Assembly (NCBI GenBank): GCA_964628195.1
Contig: CAZVPF010000023.1
Coordinates: 1-41,608 of the forward strand
DNA: 41,608 nucleotides
Reading direction: 5' to 3'
Source: CAZVPF01 sp964628195
GTDB lineage: Bacteria > Planctomycetota > Phycisphaerae > Sedimentisphaerales > Anaerohalosphaeraceae
Part shown: positions 25,543 through 33,905 of the stretch, in pieces
Position numbering within the stretch: the stretch's first letter is position 1
How the letters are laid out: every line of letters starts with the position of its first letter
Notes under the pieces: model-generated
What the model saw: the letters and a program-made list of their open reading frames with translations, nothing else
What the model was told of the DNA's origin: nothing
Databases searched by the model: none
Made by a program: the position numbers and the translations under genes

Positions 25543-26805
25543 TTGATACGTTTAAGAAATATTTACGCCGACAAGACGGCGCTGCATTTATATATATCAG
25601 CATTTTGCATGTCGTTCGCTCTTGGCATGCTCGGCACCTCCGTTCCGTTCGTAATCAGCGCAATGGGCGGCAGCGACAAACACGTCGGGCTCTGCTCCGG
25701 TTTGGCTTTTCTATCTTATGTAACCACATGCCTTGCGTGGGGGCCTTTTGTCGACCGCTTCAACAGCAAAGACATCTCAAAAATCGGCGGCGCGGGAATG
25801 GCATTTTCAACTTTCGCTATGGTAATGCTCGTAGGAAGCGGGGTCGATTCGCTCGGCCCGGTCTCGAACGTCTGGCTGTTTTTGATCTTCGCAATGTCAA
25901 ACGGATTTTTCATGTCAAGCTGGTGGCCGCCTATCATGGGCTGGATATCCACAGGCCACGAATCACACTCGCTCGGAAAACGCCTCGGCGGCTACAATAT
26001 ATGCTGGACGATGGGCCTGACTCTGAGCCCGGTTTTCGCCGGACTGATACTCGAACACAGCCATTTCGCAACACTGCTGACACTGTCATGTTTCGCACTG
26101 ACAGCTTTTATAAGCGTTCTTACCGCACCGAAACCACTTAAACAAGTCGAACTGAACGACAAGCAGCCGCAGGACAACGGATTTGTCAATCATCCCCGCC
26201 TCAAAGCCTTCCGGCGAATGGCCCGCATAGCCCTTATCTCGGTATTCATATGCGTCAGCATTTCAAAAACACAACTCGCCCTGCTGTTCAAATACAACCT
26301 CGGGTTCACCGAGTCGCAGTTCGGCATGGCGACCACCGCAAGGTATTTTTTAACCGCCTTTACTTTTTTCATTCTCGGGCGAACACAGCGCTGGCACTAC
26401 AATCGTAAAATCTTTTTTTCCGCCCACCTGCTCGCGATCACGAGCATGGTGATAATAATCTTCGGTTCGCACAATTCAAGCGGCTTATGGCTTTTCTGCG
26501 CGGCACTGTTCTTTCTCGGCGTGGCAAAGCCGATACTGTTTCAGTCCCACCAGTATTACGCGGTCTCCGGTTCAAACAAACGCTCCCGCCAGATGGCGAT
26601 CCACGAGGTTCTGCTCGGTACGGGTTTCGGCATCGGCTCGATTGGCGGCGGGTACATCGCAGAACTGTTCGGCAGAAGCTATGCGCCGTATATATTCGCT
26701 GTCTCTATCGTAGTTTCAGCCATCGCCATTGAAGCGATAACCTGGCACGTAACCAAAAAGGATCAGCCTCAAAGTCAACCGACAGACAGTCAACTGAAGT
26801 CGTAA
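25543..26805 (+). CDS. Major facilitator superfamily transporter
   Basis: A 420-residue integral membrane protein with about twelve membrane segments. The conserved loop between helices 2 and 3 is recognisable as WGPFVDRFNSKDISKIGG, and a central polar loop (KPLKQVELNDKQPQDNG) splits the two halves. The substrate cannot be read from the sequence. The start is TTG 25543, behind GTAAGGGAA; no ATG fits. A TTACAG/CTGTAA hairpin (25517-25532) sits just before the ribosome binding site. Its 3' end overlaps the convergent cupin gene by 16 bases. Confidence 0.82.
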   Translation: MIRLRNIYADKTALHLYISAFCMSFALGMLGTSVPFVISAMGGSDKHVGLCSGLAFLSYVTTCLAWGPFVDRFNSKDISKIGGAGMAFSTFAMVMLVGSGVDSLGPVSNVWLFLIFAMSNGFFMSSWWPPIMGWISTGHESHSLGKRLGGYNICWTMGLTLSPVFAGLILEHSHFATLLTLSCFALTAFISVLTAPKPLKQVELNDKQPQDNGFVNHPRLKAFRRMARIALISVFICVSISKTQLALLFKYNLGFTESQFGMATTARYFLTAFTFFILGRTQRWHYNRKIFFSAHLLAITSMVIIIFGSHNSSGLWLFCAALFFLGVAKPILFQSHQYYAVSGSNKRSRQMAIHEVLLGTGFGIGSIGGGYIAELFGRSYAPYIFAVSIVVSAIAIEAITWHVTKKDQPQSQPTDSQLKS

Positions 26806-27071
26806 TATTTCTTCACAGGCTCGGTCACTTTCCAGACGCACTTGAGACCCTGCGGAAAAACAACATAATCGCCCGGCCCGAACGTCACACTGTCCGCACC
26901 CTCAGGCCGGTCGGTCACTGTCACCTTGCCCTCGATCAGCAAACACGTCTCGGTCTGAGTATAATCCCAGTCAAAAACAGACTCCCGGCACGACCACACA
27001 GGCCAGGTCTCGGCGGTTTTTTTCTGCTGATCCGTCGGCTTGCTCACTGTAACATCTTTTACCGTAGGCAT
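26790..27071 (-). CDS. Small cupin-domain protein
   Basis: A 93-residue single-domain cupin of the type also found in ureidoglycine aminohydrolase (DUF861-like). It contains WDYTQTETCLLIEGKVTVT, then FGPGDYVVFPQGLKCVW, the two halves of the cupin barrel. The metal-site histidines of classical cupins are largely absent (TETCLL in place of HxH). Catalysis is therefore uncertain; it may bind a small ligand. It is convergent with the MFS gene, and the two overlap by 16 bases. Confidence 0.78.
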   Translation of the reverse strand: MPTVKDVTVSKPTDQQKKTAETWPVWSCRESVFDWDYTQTETCLLIEGKVTVTDRPEGADSVTFGPGDYVVFPQGLKCVWKVTEPVKKYYDFS

Positions 27072-27189
27072 TTAACTAACCTTTCCATATTCACTTGTAT
27101 AATTAACAGTTATTTAATTGGAAAACCCGGGCACTTTCCAGTATATAGTCCACTCCGGCAGCCGGCAAATTAATTGTAGATTGGTTAAA

Positions 27190-27987
27190 ATGCACAAGCA
27201 GGATTATGAAAATATAAAACTGTGGTTCGATGAATTCGTCTCGTCATATTTCGGCGACGATCAAAAGGTGAACGAAAACCTGTTTTTGAAAAAAGAACAC
27301 ACAGCAAAAGTCTGCGAGGAAATGCGCGCACTTGCCGAGCATGAAAACTTTGACGAACATAAAACCTGCATGGCGACGGCTGTTGCCCTGCTCCACGATG
27401 CAGGCAGGTTCGAGCAGTTCAAAAAATACGGCACATACAACGACCTGCGAAGCGTCAACCACGGCTGCCTCGGCAGGCAGCTCGTTCACCAAAGCGGCGT
27501 GCTGGAAGCGCTAAGCGACCGTGAGCAATATATTATAGAAACAGTCATAGAGCACCACGGTGCTAAAGAAATACCCGAAGCCCTCGACGATGAAGTGAAG
27601 TTCTACCTCGAGCTGGTCCGCGACGCCGACAAGGTCGATATCTACCGGGTTGTATGCAAGTACATGGAGATGTACAGAAACGCGCCCGAAAACTTTCGAA
27701 TTGAAAAAGAGTTTCCCGACGATCCCTATTGCAGCCAGCCGGTCATAGAAACCGTAATGCAGGGCAGAACTGTCGATTACCGGATACTCGAAACCATGTA
27801 CGACATGATCCTGCTGCAGCTCGGATGGGTATTCGACATGAATTACGATTACTCGCTGAAGCTGATATGGGACAGGGGATATATCGAAACACTGACCAGC
27901 TTTTTGCCCCGGTCCGACCAAAACGCCCAGAAAGCGGCAGAGTATATCAGGAACTACGTCAAAAGACGTTTCCCGGAAACACGGTAA
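27190..27987 (+). CDS. HD-domain phosphohydrolase
   Basis: A 265-residue protein with a metal-binding HD domain. His37 (KKEHTAKV), His69-Asp70 (ALLHDAGRF), histidines in IEHHGAK and an aspartate in RDADKVD are spaced as in the HD superfamily, which hydrolyses nucleotides or other phosphoesters. No second domain suggests a substrate. I start at ATG 27190; an in-frame TTG at 27118 would add 24 residues without similarity. A TATAAT at 27098-27103 could be its -10. It precedes purC by 79 bases. Confidence 0.8.
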   Translation: MHKQDYENIKLWFDEFVSSYFGDDQKVNENLFLKKEHTAKVCEEMRALAEHENFDEHKTCMATAVALLHDAGRFEQFKKYGTYNDLRSVNHGCLGRQLVHQSGVLEALSDREQYIIETVIEHHGAKEIPEALDDEVKFYLELVRDADKVDIYRVVCKYMEMYRNAPENFRIEKEFPDDPYCSQPVIETVMQGRTVDYRILETMYDMILLQLGWVFDMNYDYSLKLIWDRGYIETLTSFLPRSDQNAQKAAEYIRNYVKRRFPETR

Positions 27988-28066
27988 AACTTTTGACAAG
28001 CACTGCCGGTTCAATTAAAATCCGTGGCAGTTCTAATTAAGCTCAAGGTTAAAGCGAGGTTTGAAG

Positions 28067-28957
28067 ATGGAAAACGTTATTCTACAGACAGATGTGCAGG
28101 GCCATAACCCCAAGCGCGGCAAGGTTCGTGATATTTACGACCTCGGTGACAAGCTGATCATCGTCGCCACCGACAGGATAAGCGCTTTCGATGTCATTAT
28201 GGCAACGGGCATACCCGACAAGGGCAAGGTCCTCACTCAGATATCGCTTTTCTGGTTCGAGTTTTTAAGCGACATCGTAAAGAACCACCTCATAACCGCC
28301 GATGTTTCACAGTTCCCCGCGCCATTCTGCGACCACGAGGAACTTGCAGGCAGAAGTATGCTCGTAAAAAAAGCCGACGTCCTGCCGGTCGAATGCGTCA
28401 TTCGCGGTTACCTCGCAGGTTCCGGCTGGAAAGAATACAAACAGGACCAGAGTGTCTGCGGAATTAAACTGCCCGCTGGTCTTACCCAGTGCGAAAAACT
28501 CCCCGAGCTTTTATTCACCCCCGCGACCAAGGCAGAGCAGGGCGAACATGACGAGAATATCTCGTTCGAGCAGTGCGTTGATATAATCGGCATGGAAAAG
28601 GGCGAATACGTCCGGGATAGAAGTCTCGAAATTTTCAGCAAAGGCAGTGACTACGCACGCGAGCGCGGCATAATCCTGGCGGACACAAAATTCGAATGGG
28701 GCACGAGCGAGGGCGAAATTATTCTTGTCGACGAAGTGCTGACACCCGATTCCTCGCGGTTCTGGCCCGCGGACAAGTACGCGCCCGGCAGGGACCAGGA
28801 AAGCTTCGACAAACAGTTCGTTAGAAACTACCTCGAAGAGATCAACTTCGACAAATCCGGTCCCGGGGTCGAGCTGCCGCAGGAAATTGTCGCCAACACC
28901 CGCAGCAAGTACATCGAAGCTTACGAAAAACTCACCGGCAGGAAGTTCGAGTCGTAA
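28067..28957 (+). CDS. purC: Phosphoribosylaminoimidazole-succinocarboxamide synthase
   Basis: A 296-residue SAICAR synthase, which joins CAIR and aspartate in purine synthesis. Recognisable segments are GKVRDIYDLGDKLIIVATDR (nucleotide-binding strand pair), SAFDVIM, VECVIRGYLAGSGWKEY, FTPATKAEQGEHDENIS, ILADTKFEWG and EVLTPDSSRFWP. It is of the long form, like yeast ADE1. The start is ATG 28067, eight bases after GAGG. The downstream MFS gene starts on the very next codon. Confidence 0.95.
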   Translation: MENVILQTDVQGHNPKRGKVRDIYDLGDKLIIVATDRISAFDVIMATGIPDKGKVLTQISLFWFEFLSDIVKNHLITADVSQFPAPFCDHEELAGRSMLVKKADVLPVECVIRGYLAGSGWKEYKQDQSVCGIKLPAGLTQCEKLPELLFTPATKAEQGEHDENISFEQCVDIIGMEKGEYVRDRSLEIFSKGSDYARERGIILADTKFEWGTSEGEIILVDEVLTPDSSRFWPADKYAPGRDQESFDKQFVRNYLEEINFDKSGPGVELPQEIVANTRSKYIEAYEKLTGRKFES

Positions 28958-30139
28958 GTGTCCCCACTTTTCGGAACACGGATCAAGACGCTGAATTTCG
29001 GCAGGCTCCTGGCACTTACCGGTATACATTTGTGCATCGATATGTTCGGCGGGATGATTCCTGCGATACTTCCGCGCATCCAGTCCGATTTCGGCATCAG
29101 CTTCGCGATGGGCGGATTGTTCCTGTCGATACTGAACCTCTGCTGCAACCTGTTCCAGCTTGCAACCGGGCATTTGCGCGAGAACAAACGACGCCCGTTG
29201 TTTTTGCCGCTCGGGCTGGTGCTCGCTTCTTCGATAATACTCATCGCCGCGCTTCCGAGAACAAGCGCATCGGTCTGGCCGATGATAATGCTCTCAGTTC
29301 TGACCGGCTTCGGCATCGCTGTCGCCCATCCCGAAAGCCTACGCGCGGTCCATGCCATACGGTTTGTTCCATCGGCTATGGCAACAGCCGTGTTCATGGC
29401 GGGCGGCTTTGTCGGATACTCCGCGGGTAACATGGTCTCCTCGGCACTGGTTCAGTATTTCGGTTTTAACGGGCTGTACGTCCTGTTCCTCTGCCCCGTG
29501 GTCGGGGTATTTCTGCTCCGCGCGCTTCGGGTCAAACTTGCGGTTGAAAAAACCCACGTCGTCAAAGAAGGGCAGGTCGACACGCGCCTGAACTTCATGC
29601 TTGTCTTCGCCCTTGCCGCGGGCCTTACGATATCAACGGTCCTGCTTGTATGGCTTATACCCCAGCGGATGGAAGAACTGGGCAGGAATTTGACATCAGG
29701 GGGCTTTTCCAACATGGTCCTCGGCCTCTGCTCGGCGGGCGGGTCATTCTTCTGGGCCTGGCTGGCGAACAAGCGCGGCGAGTCTTTCTGCGCTGTCCTT
29801 GCACTGGCCTTTGGAACACCTTTTATAATAGCTTATGTATTCCTGATCGAGCATAACTGGAGCGTCTTTGTCCTCGCTGTCGGGTCTCTGGGGGCGCCGG
29901 CTGCGTTTCCGCTGATTGTTACAATGGCAAGACATGCAAAGGGTTTCAACCTCGGCAGGCGACTTGCCTTTGTCGTAGGCGGGGCATGGGGACTGGCAAG
30001 CCTTTTTCCGATGTTCCTCGGGCCTGTCGTCGAACACACAGGCGTAGCGCCCGTACTGTATTTCGTACCGCTCGGATACGCGGTTTCCATGTTGACAGGA
30101 ATTTATATAACGCTGCACTTAAAAAGCCTTCGGGCATGA
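28958..30139 (+). CDS. MFS transporter, fosmidomycin-resistance-like
   Basis: A 393-residue twelve-helix transporter. The N-terminal half (LTGIHLCIDMFGGMIPAILP, then FAMGGLFLSILNL) and the PESLRAVH segment resemble FsmR-type efflux proteins, but drug specificity cannot be inferred. The start is GTG 28958, directly after the purC TAA, so translation is coupled to purC. No ATG gives a complete first helix. Confidence 0.8.
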   Translation: MSPLFGTRIKTLNFGRLLALTGIHLCIDMFGGMIPAILPRIQSDFGISFAMGGLFLSILNLCCNLFQLATGHLRENKRRPLFLPLGLVLASSIILIAALPRTSASVWPMIMLSVLTGFGIAVAHPESLRAVHAIRFVPSAMATAVFMAGGFVGYSAGNMVSSALVQYFGFNGLYVLFLCPVVGVFLLRALRVKLAVEKTHVVKEGQVDTRLNFMLVFALAAGLTISTVLLVWLIPQRMEELGRNLTSGGFSNMVLGLCSAGGSFFWAWLANKRGESFCAVLALAFGTPFIIAYVFLIEHNWSVFVLAVGSLGAPAAFPLIVTMARHAKGFNLGRRLAFVVGGAWGLASLFPMFLGPVVEHTGVAPVLYFVPLGYAVSMLTGIYITLHLKSLRA

Positions 30140-30167
30140 AAATAATTCTTTACGGAAGGGGTGTATT

Positions 30168-30863
30168 ATGAAAGTTCTCGGTATTTCCTGCAGTGCCAGA
30201 AACGGCAAAGAATCCAACACTTACAGGCTCGTCGAGCATACAGCCAAGTCGACCGGGCTCGACTACGAAATGATCTCGCTTCAGGGTAAAAAAATATCCG
30301 GCTGTATCGCATGTCTGGGCTGTGTTAAGGACAACGTTTGTATTATCAAGGACGACCTCGCGGAAATGCGAGACAAGATTGTCAATGCCGATGCCTATAT
30401 TATCGGCGCACCGAACTACTACTCAGCAATGAACGGCCTGGGCCAGTGCCTTCTCGAAAGATGGTACCAGTTCCGCCACCAGGGCAACGACACGCTGTGG
30501 GGCAAGCTTGCAGTTGCCGTCGGAGTCGGCGGCGGTGACGGTACAGCACCTGCCAACCAGATCGAGCTGTTCATGAACTACAACTTCATCGAAACCGTGG
30601 CAAAGGTCTCCGGCCAGGGCACAGCCGCATGCTTTGTCTGCGGATATGGAGAGACATGCCCGGTCGGCATACCACGCATGGTCTTCGGCGCGGATGTAAA
30701 AATCACCGACGAGATGATACCCGATATCGAAAAACAACCCGAACTCCTTAAAAACGCCGAACAGGCCGGCAAGACACTCGCAGAAAAACTCAAGAATAAC
30801 GACAGGCAGGCAACGGCAGGAAAAATGCAGCAAAAAATGATGGAACTGTTCAAAGAAGCCTGA
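30168..30863 (+). CDS. Iron-sulfur flavoprotein (NADPH-dependent FMN reductase family)
   Basis: A 231-residue flavodoxin-fold protein. The FMN-phosphate loop SCSARNGKESNT is at residues 7-18 and GAPNYYSAMNG is the second flavin-binding loop. A compact cysteine cluster C46-x2-C49-x2-C52-x5-C58 fits the [4Fe-4S] motif of the Isf family from anaerobes, which transfers electrons and is linked to oxygen or peroxide protection. Two further cysteine patches (CFVCGYGETC) lie in the C-terminal half. ATG 30168 follows AAGGGG. Confidence 0.82.
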   Translation: MKVLGISCSARNGKESNTYRLVEHTAKSTGLDYEMISLQGKKISGCIACLGCVKDNVCIIKDDLAEMRDKIVNADAYIIGAPNYYSAMNGLGQCLLERWYQFRHQGNDTLWGKLAVAVGVGGGDGTAPANQIELFMNYNFIETVAKVSGQGTAACFVCGYGETCPVGIPRMVFGADVKITDEMIPDIEKQPELLKNAEQAGKTLAEKLKNNDRQATAGKMQQKMMELFKEA

Positions 30864-31010
30864 ATTCTTAGTTCCAGTCGGAAAAATTAGCCCGTTTAGA
30901 TTCAAGATAATAAAAAATTATCATCCGTAGGTAATATCCCCGATTGATTAACAGGGGTATTATTGCCTATTTGTGGACATTGCGGCCATTTTTTAAACTT
31001 TATCATATCC

Positions 31011-31039
31011 TTGTATATATAGAAGTCTTATACTTTAAT
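31011..31039 (+). promoter_or_regulatory. Promoter of the DUF11 lipoprotein gene
   Basis: TTGTAT (31011-31016), a 17-base spacer and TTTAAT (31034-31039). The expected start near 31046 gives a leader of about 160 bases. Confidence 0.5.
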
Positions 31040-31045
31040 TTAATG

Positions 31046-31200
31046 ATACACAAGTGTGGGGTGTGCCGAAATCGGCAGCGGGGGCTTTTTACGCAGCCAT
31101 GAAAACTACGGCCGTCAGGCGATACGTACGGTTTGACTTGCCTTATATATAGAATTTTCAGGTAAATGGCAATGTAAAATGGTCTGCTATTTAAGGAGAG
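31046..31200 (+). promoter_or_regulatory. Structured 5' leader, possible riboswitch
   Basis: The first part is GC-rich and looks folded, unlike its AT-rich surroundings. It contains a perfect hairpin TGCCG-AAAT-CGGCA (31064-31077), then GGCT/AGCC pairing around ACGC, then ACGGCCGTCAGG (31108-31119). The order 'stem with A-rich loop, ACGCA-GCC, ACGGCnGyCAGG' recalls cyclic-di-GMP class I riboswitches (ACGCAAAGCC and GGCnGCCAGG), but the core is not identical. I call it a candidate only. Confidence 0.35.
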
Positions 31201-31205
31201 TCAAA

Positions 31206-32849
31206 ATGAAAAAGGTTATCTGTTTCACCATTGTTCTGGCTTCGTCAGTGCTTCTGCTCTCCGGATGTTATAGCTGCAAAAGCTATCACAACTTCTGGGG
31301 GACAGGACCTGTCAAGCCGGGTACCGAAGAATACTGGTTCTTCGATGAAAGATGTCAACCCGTTACACCGAACCAGCCTAAAGCAAAGGCGCCCGAAAAA
31401 CAAATGGTCGCCAAAGCCGAACCCAAACCGGCGCCCATGCCCGCACCAAAGGACTCGCCCTGCGGGGAAAATTATGCCCAGCAGACCCTCCCGTCAGGCG
31501 GGGTCATTAAGGTAGAAAAATCAATGCCTTCAGAGGTAAATGTAAACCAGCCCTTTGAGTACCAGATAAAGGTTTCGAACCTTACCGACATGGAACTCAA
31601 AGATGTAACGGTCACCGAAATGCTTGCGGACAATTTCAAGATGAGTGAATCTTCGCCCAAAGGCACAGTTGAAGGTAAAAAGGCGGTTTTCAAAATGCCG
31701 ACCGTCGGCCCCAAACAGAGCAAGGTAATAACTATAAAGGGCTCGGCAGTCAACACCGACTGCATTAAAACTTGTGCAACTGTAAGCTATACATTGGCAA
31801 TATGCGCAAATGTAAACGTTGTAGAACCGGCCATCATGTTGACAAAGCAGGCCCCTTCTCGAGTTCTTCTTTGTGAAGAAATACCAATAACCCTCACGGT
31901 GAAAAACACCGGTACGGGCATGGCCGAAAAGATAACGATTACCGACAACCTCGTCGATGGTCTTATGACATCCAGCGGCGCAGGTAAGTTAAACTTTGCC
32001 GTAGATTCTCTCGAACCGGGCGAATCGAAAACTTTCCGGGCCATGCTAAAAGCCGAAAAGACAGGCAATTATAAAAACTCCGCGATGGCAACGGCAGACG
32101 GTGGACTCCAAGCAAAATCCGGAGAGACAACAACAAAGGTCGTCCAGCCGGTTCTTGAAGTTACAAAAGAAGGCCCCGGCAAGCAGTATCTCGGCAGAGA
32201 AGTTACATATAAGATCACAGTTAAAAACACCGGAGACGCAGACGCAACCGAGCTTGTTCTGACCGACACCATACCTCCAGGAGTCTCCAAAGTAAGAGCT
32301 ACCGGAAACCCGAAGATCAGCGGGTCGATAATAACATGGAACCTCGGAACACTCGCGCCCGGCCAATCCAGGACCGGCAGCGTTACTTATATGCCGAACA
32401 GTATCGGCAGGATATCCAACACCGCCTCTGCCATGGCCGAATGTGCCGAAGGAGCAAGAGATTCCGCCGAAACTATGGTAAGCGGGATAGCAGCCGTCCT
32501 GCTTGAAGTTATCGATATATCTGACCCTGTCGCGGTAGGTGATAATGAAACCTACGAAATAACCGCGACCAATCAGGGCTCGATGGACGATACAAATATA
32601 AGGATAGTCTGCGAACTCGAAGAAAACATGCAGTATGTCTCCTCTTCAGGAGCAACCGCCGGGTCCTTGCAGGGCAACAAGGTTGTCTTTACCCCGCTTA
32701 AGTCATTGGCTCCAAAGGCTAAAGCAAAATGGACAGTCAGGGTCAAGGCGGTCAAGGCAGGAAATGTTCGCTTCAAAGTGACAATGAACACCGACGAGAT
32801 TGGCGACAGACCTGTCGAAGAAACCGAAGCTACCAACTTCTATGAATAA
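31206..32849 (+). CDS. Lipoprotein with four DUF11 (OmcB-like) repeats
   Basis: A 547-residue exported lipoprotein with lipobox LLSGC (Cys21). A proline/lysine-rich linker (about 50-95) is followed by four Ig-like DUF11 repeats. Each begins with a strand like LEVTKEGPGKQYLGREVTY and continues KITVKNTGDADATELVLTD. Such repeats occur in the chlamydial cysteine-rich outer-membrane protein and are common in planctomycetes; a structural or adhesive envelope role is likely but unproven. ATG 31206 follows AAGGAG. The gene has its own promoter, a structured leader and a terminator, so it is a single-gene unit. Confidence 0.87.
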   Translation: MKKVICFTIVLASSVLLLSGCYSCKSYHNFWGTGPVKPGTEEYWFFDERCQPVTPNQPKAKAPEKQMVAKAEPKPAPMPAPKDSPCGENYAQQTLPSGGVIKVEKSMPSEVNVNQPFEYQIKVSNLTDMELKDVTVTEMLADNFKMSESSPKGTVEGKKAVFKMPTVGPKQSKVITIKGSAVNTDCIKTCATVSYTLAICANVNVVEPAIMLTKQAPSRVLLCEEIPITLTVKNTGTGMAEKITITDNLVDGLMTSSGAGKLNFAVDSLEPGESKTFRAMLKAEKTGNYKNSAMATADGGLQAKSGETTTKVVQPVLEVTKEGPGKQYLGREVTYKITVKNTGDADATELVLTDTIPPGVSKVRATGNPKISGSIITWNLGTLAPGQSRTGSVTYMPNSIGRISNTASAMAECAEGARDSAETMVSGIAAVLLEVIDISDPVAVGDNETYEITATNQGSMDDTNIRIVCELEENMQYVSSSGATAGSLQGNKVVFTPLKSLAPKAKAKWTVRVKAVKAGNVRFKVTMNTDEIGDRPVEETEATNFYE

Positions 32850-32866
32850 CTGAATGTTGTTTCACA

Positions 32867-32904
32867 AAACGGCACGGGGGTAGATGCTTTCGTGCCGTTT
32901 TTTA
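32867..32904 (+). terminator. Rho-independent terminator after the DUF11 lipoprotein
   Basis: AAACGGCACG (32867-32876) pairs perfectly with CGTGCCGTTT (32891-32900), followed by further T. The A run on the left makes it usable for the convergent minus-strand lipoprotein gene too. Confidence 0.93.
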
Positions 32905-32951
32905 TTATAAAAGAAAACGCGTCTGTTAGGTAAAAAATCTTTGCAATGCGA

Positions 32952-33356
32952 TCATTCATCGCCGCTTTGCTGTTTGGGTTTAAGCTTTATCACATGTTCG
33001 ACCGTGCGGTTAGGATTCGTATCCAGTACTCCGCGGTAAGTTTCATAACCGGGCTTGGTTATCGCAACTTCCAGCTTGCCTATGCGCTTCGCCAGGTCGG
33101 GGTACTGGTCTTCGTCCAGGTCCGACTTGAGCTTCGAGATAACGTCAACCTGGTATTCTTCGATCGGGGTTACACCCATCGCCATCCATTCGATATCACT
33201 CTTCGGATTTACATACATAACATTCGCACCGGAAGGCTCTGTCCTGATAGTCACCCTGCGAACATCCGTGCGGTATGTCACACTCGGCAGACAACCTGCC
33301 AGAATTGCAAGAACAACCATTGCCGATACGAGTAAACAAATTGCTGTTTTTTTCAT
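32952..33356 (-). CDS. Small lipoprotein with PEGA-like domain
   Basis: A 134-residue lipoprotein. The signal peptide MKKTAICLLVSAMVVLAILAG ends in a lipobox with Cys22. The segment VTIRTEPSGANVMYVN and a following GVTP are typical of PEGA-type surface domains, and ITKPGYETYRG closes the domain. The C-terminus is Lys/Gln-rich. The start is ATG 33356, behind GGGGG. Its function is not known. Confidence 0.75.
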   Translation of the reverse strand: MKKTAICLLVSAMVVLAILAGCLPSVTYRTDVRRVTIRTEPSGANVMYVNPKSDIEWMAMGVTPIEEYQVDVISKLKSDLDEDQYPDLAKRIGKLEVAITKPGYETYRGVLDTNPNRTVEHVIKLKPKQQSGDE

Positions 33357-33452
33357 GAAAAGCCCCCTTTTCGCGGTTAACAATATGCGGTTTCACATAT
33401 TATGGGGCAATGTCCAAAAAAATGCAAAATAATAACAATTTTTGCCGAAATA

Positions 33453-33481
33453 TGGAAAAACAGCCGTAATTATGGTATAAT
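33453..33481 (+). promoter_or_regulatory. Promoter of RNase P RNA
   Basis: TGGAAA (33453-33458), 17 bases and a perfect TATAAT (33476-33481), ten bases before the RNA. Confidence 0.65.
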
Positions 33482-33490
33482 AAGTTGTTC

Positions 33491-33852
33491 GAGTGGGTCG
33501 GGCGGCCGCCGGCGCGTTGGCGCCGGAGGAAAGTCCGAGCAGGACAGGGCACGGTGGCAGCTAACGGCTGCCCGGGGCGACCCGCGGGAAAGTGCCGCAG
33601 AAAATAAACCGCCGATGGCTGATTATCAGCACAGGCAAGGGTGAAAAGGTGCGGTAAGAGCGCACCGCGTCGTCGGTAACGGCGGCGGCACGGCAAACCC
33701 CGCCGCCTGCAAGACCAAGTATGCCAAATGCCCGGCCCGGGCGTTTTTGGCGGGTAGGTCGCTTGCCGTCAGGCAGAGCCAGCCGGTGACGGCCGGTCAA
33801 GTTAAATGGCCGCCGCCCTTCGGGGTACAGAACTCGGCTTACAGACCCACTC
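33491..33852 (+). ncRNA. rnpB: RNase P RNA (bacterial class A)
   Basis: This is the catalytic RNA that matures tRNA 5' ends. The P1 helix is a perfect nine-base pairing of GAGTGGGTC (33491-33499) with GACCCACTC (33844-33852). The universally conserved core is visible: GAGGAAAGTCCGAGC (33526-33540), the GAAAGTGCCGCAGAAAA segment, AAGGGTGAAAAGGTGCGGTAAGAGC, and the 3' AGAACTCGGCTTACAGACCC. The RNA ends in TCTTTTT. Open frames on both strands across it are spurious. Confidence 0.97.
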
Positions 33853-33905
33853 ATCTTTTTATGAACCGCCGGCAATATGCCGCTTTTTGACGGGAAATTG
33901 ATGAA

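Larger units (their letters stand above)
30864..31205 (+). other. 342-bp intergenic region with hairpin, promoter and structured leader
   Basis: Three elements are visible. A hairpin near 30930-30968 (CCCC/GGGG core, with a T bulge and an A/T lower stem) follows the flavoprotein gene, without a T tract. A promoter lies at 31011-31039. A transcribed leader of about 160 bases precedes the DUF11 lipoprotein gene. No protein-coding frame is convincing here. Confidence 0.7.

Noticed and set aside
30930..30968. Terminator after the iron-sulfur flavoprotein gene
   Set aside because: The hairpin is imperfect and lacks a T tract, so I describe it only as a hairpin in the intergenic entry.
33402..33875. 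ORFs on both strands across 33.4-33.9 kb
   Set aside because: They cover the RNase P RNA; conserved RNA structure explains the sequence.
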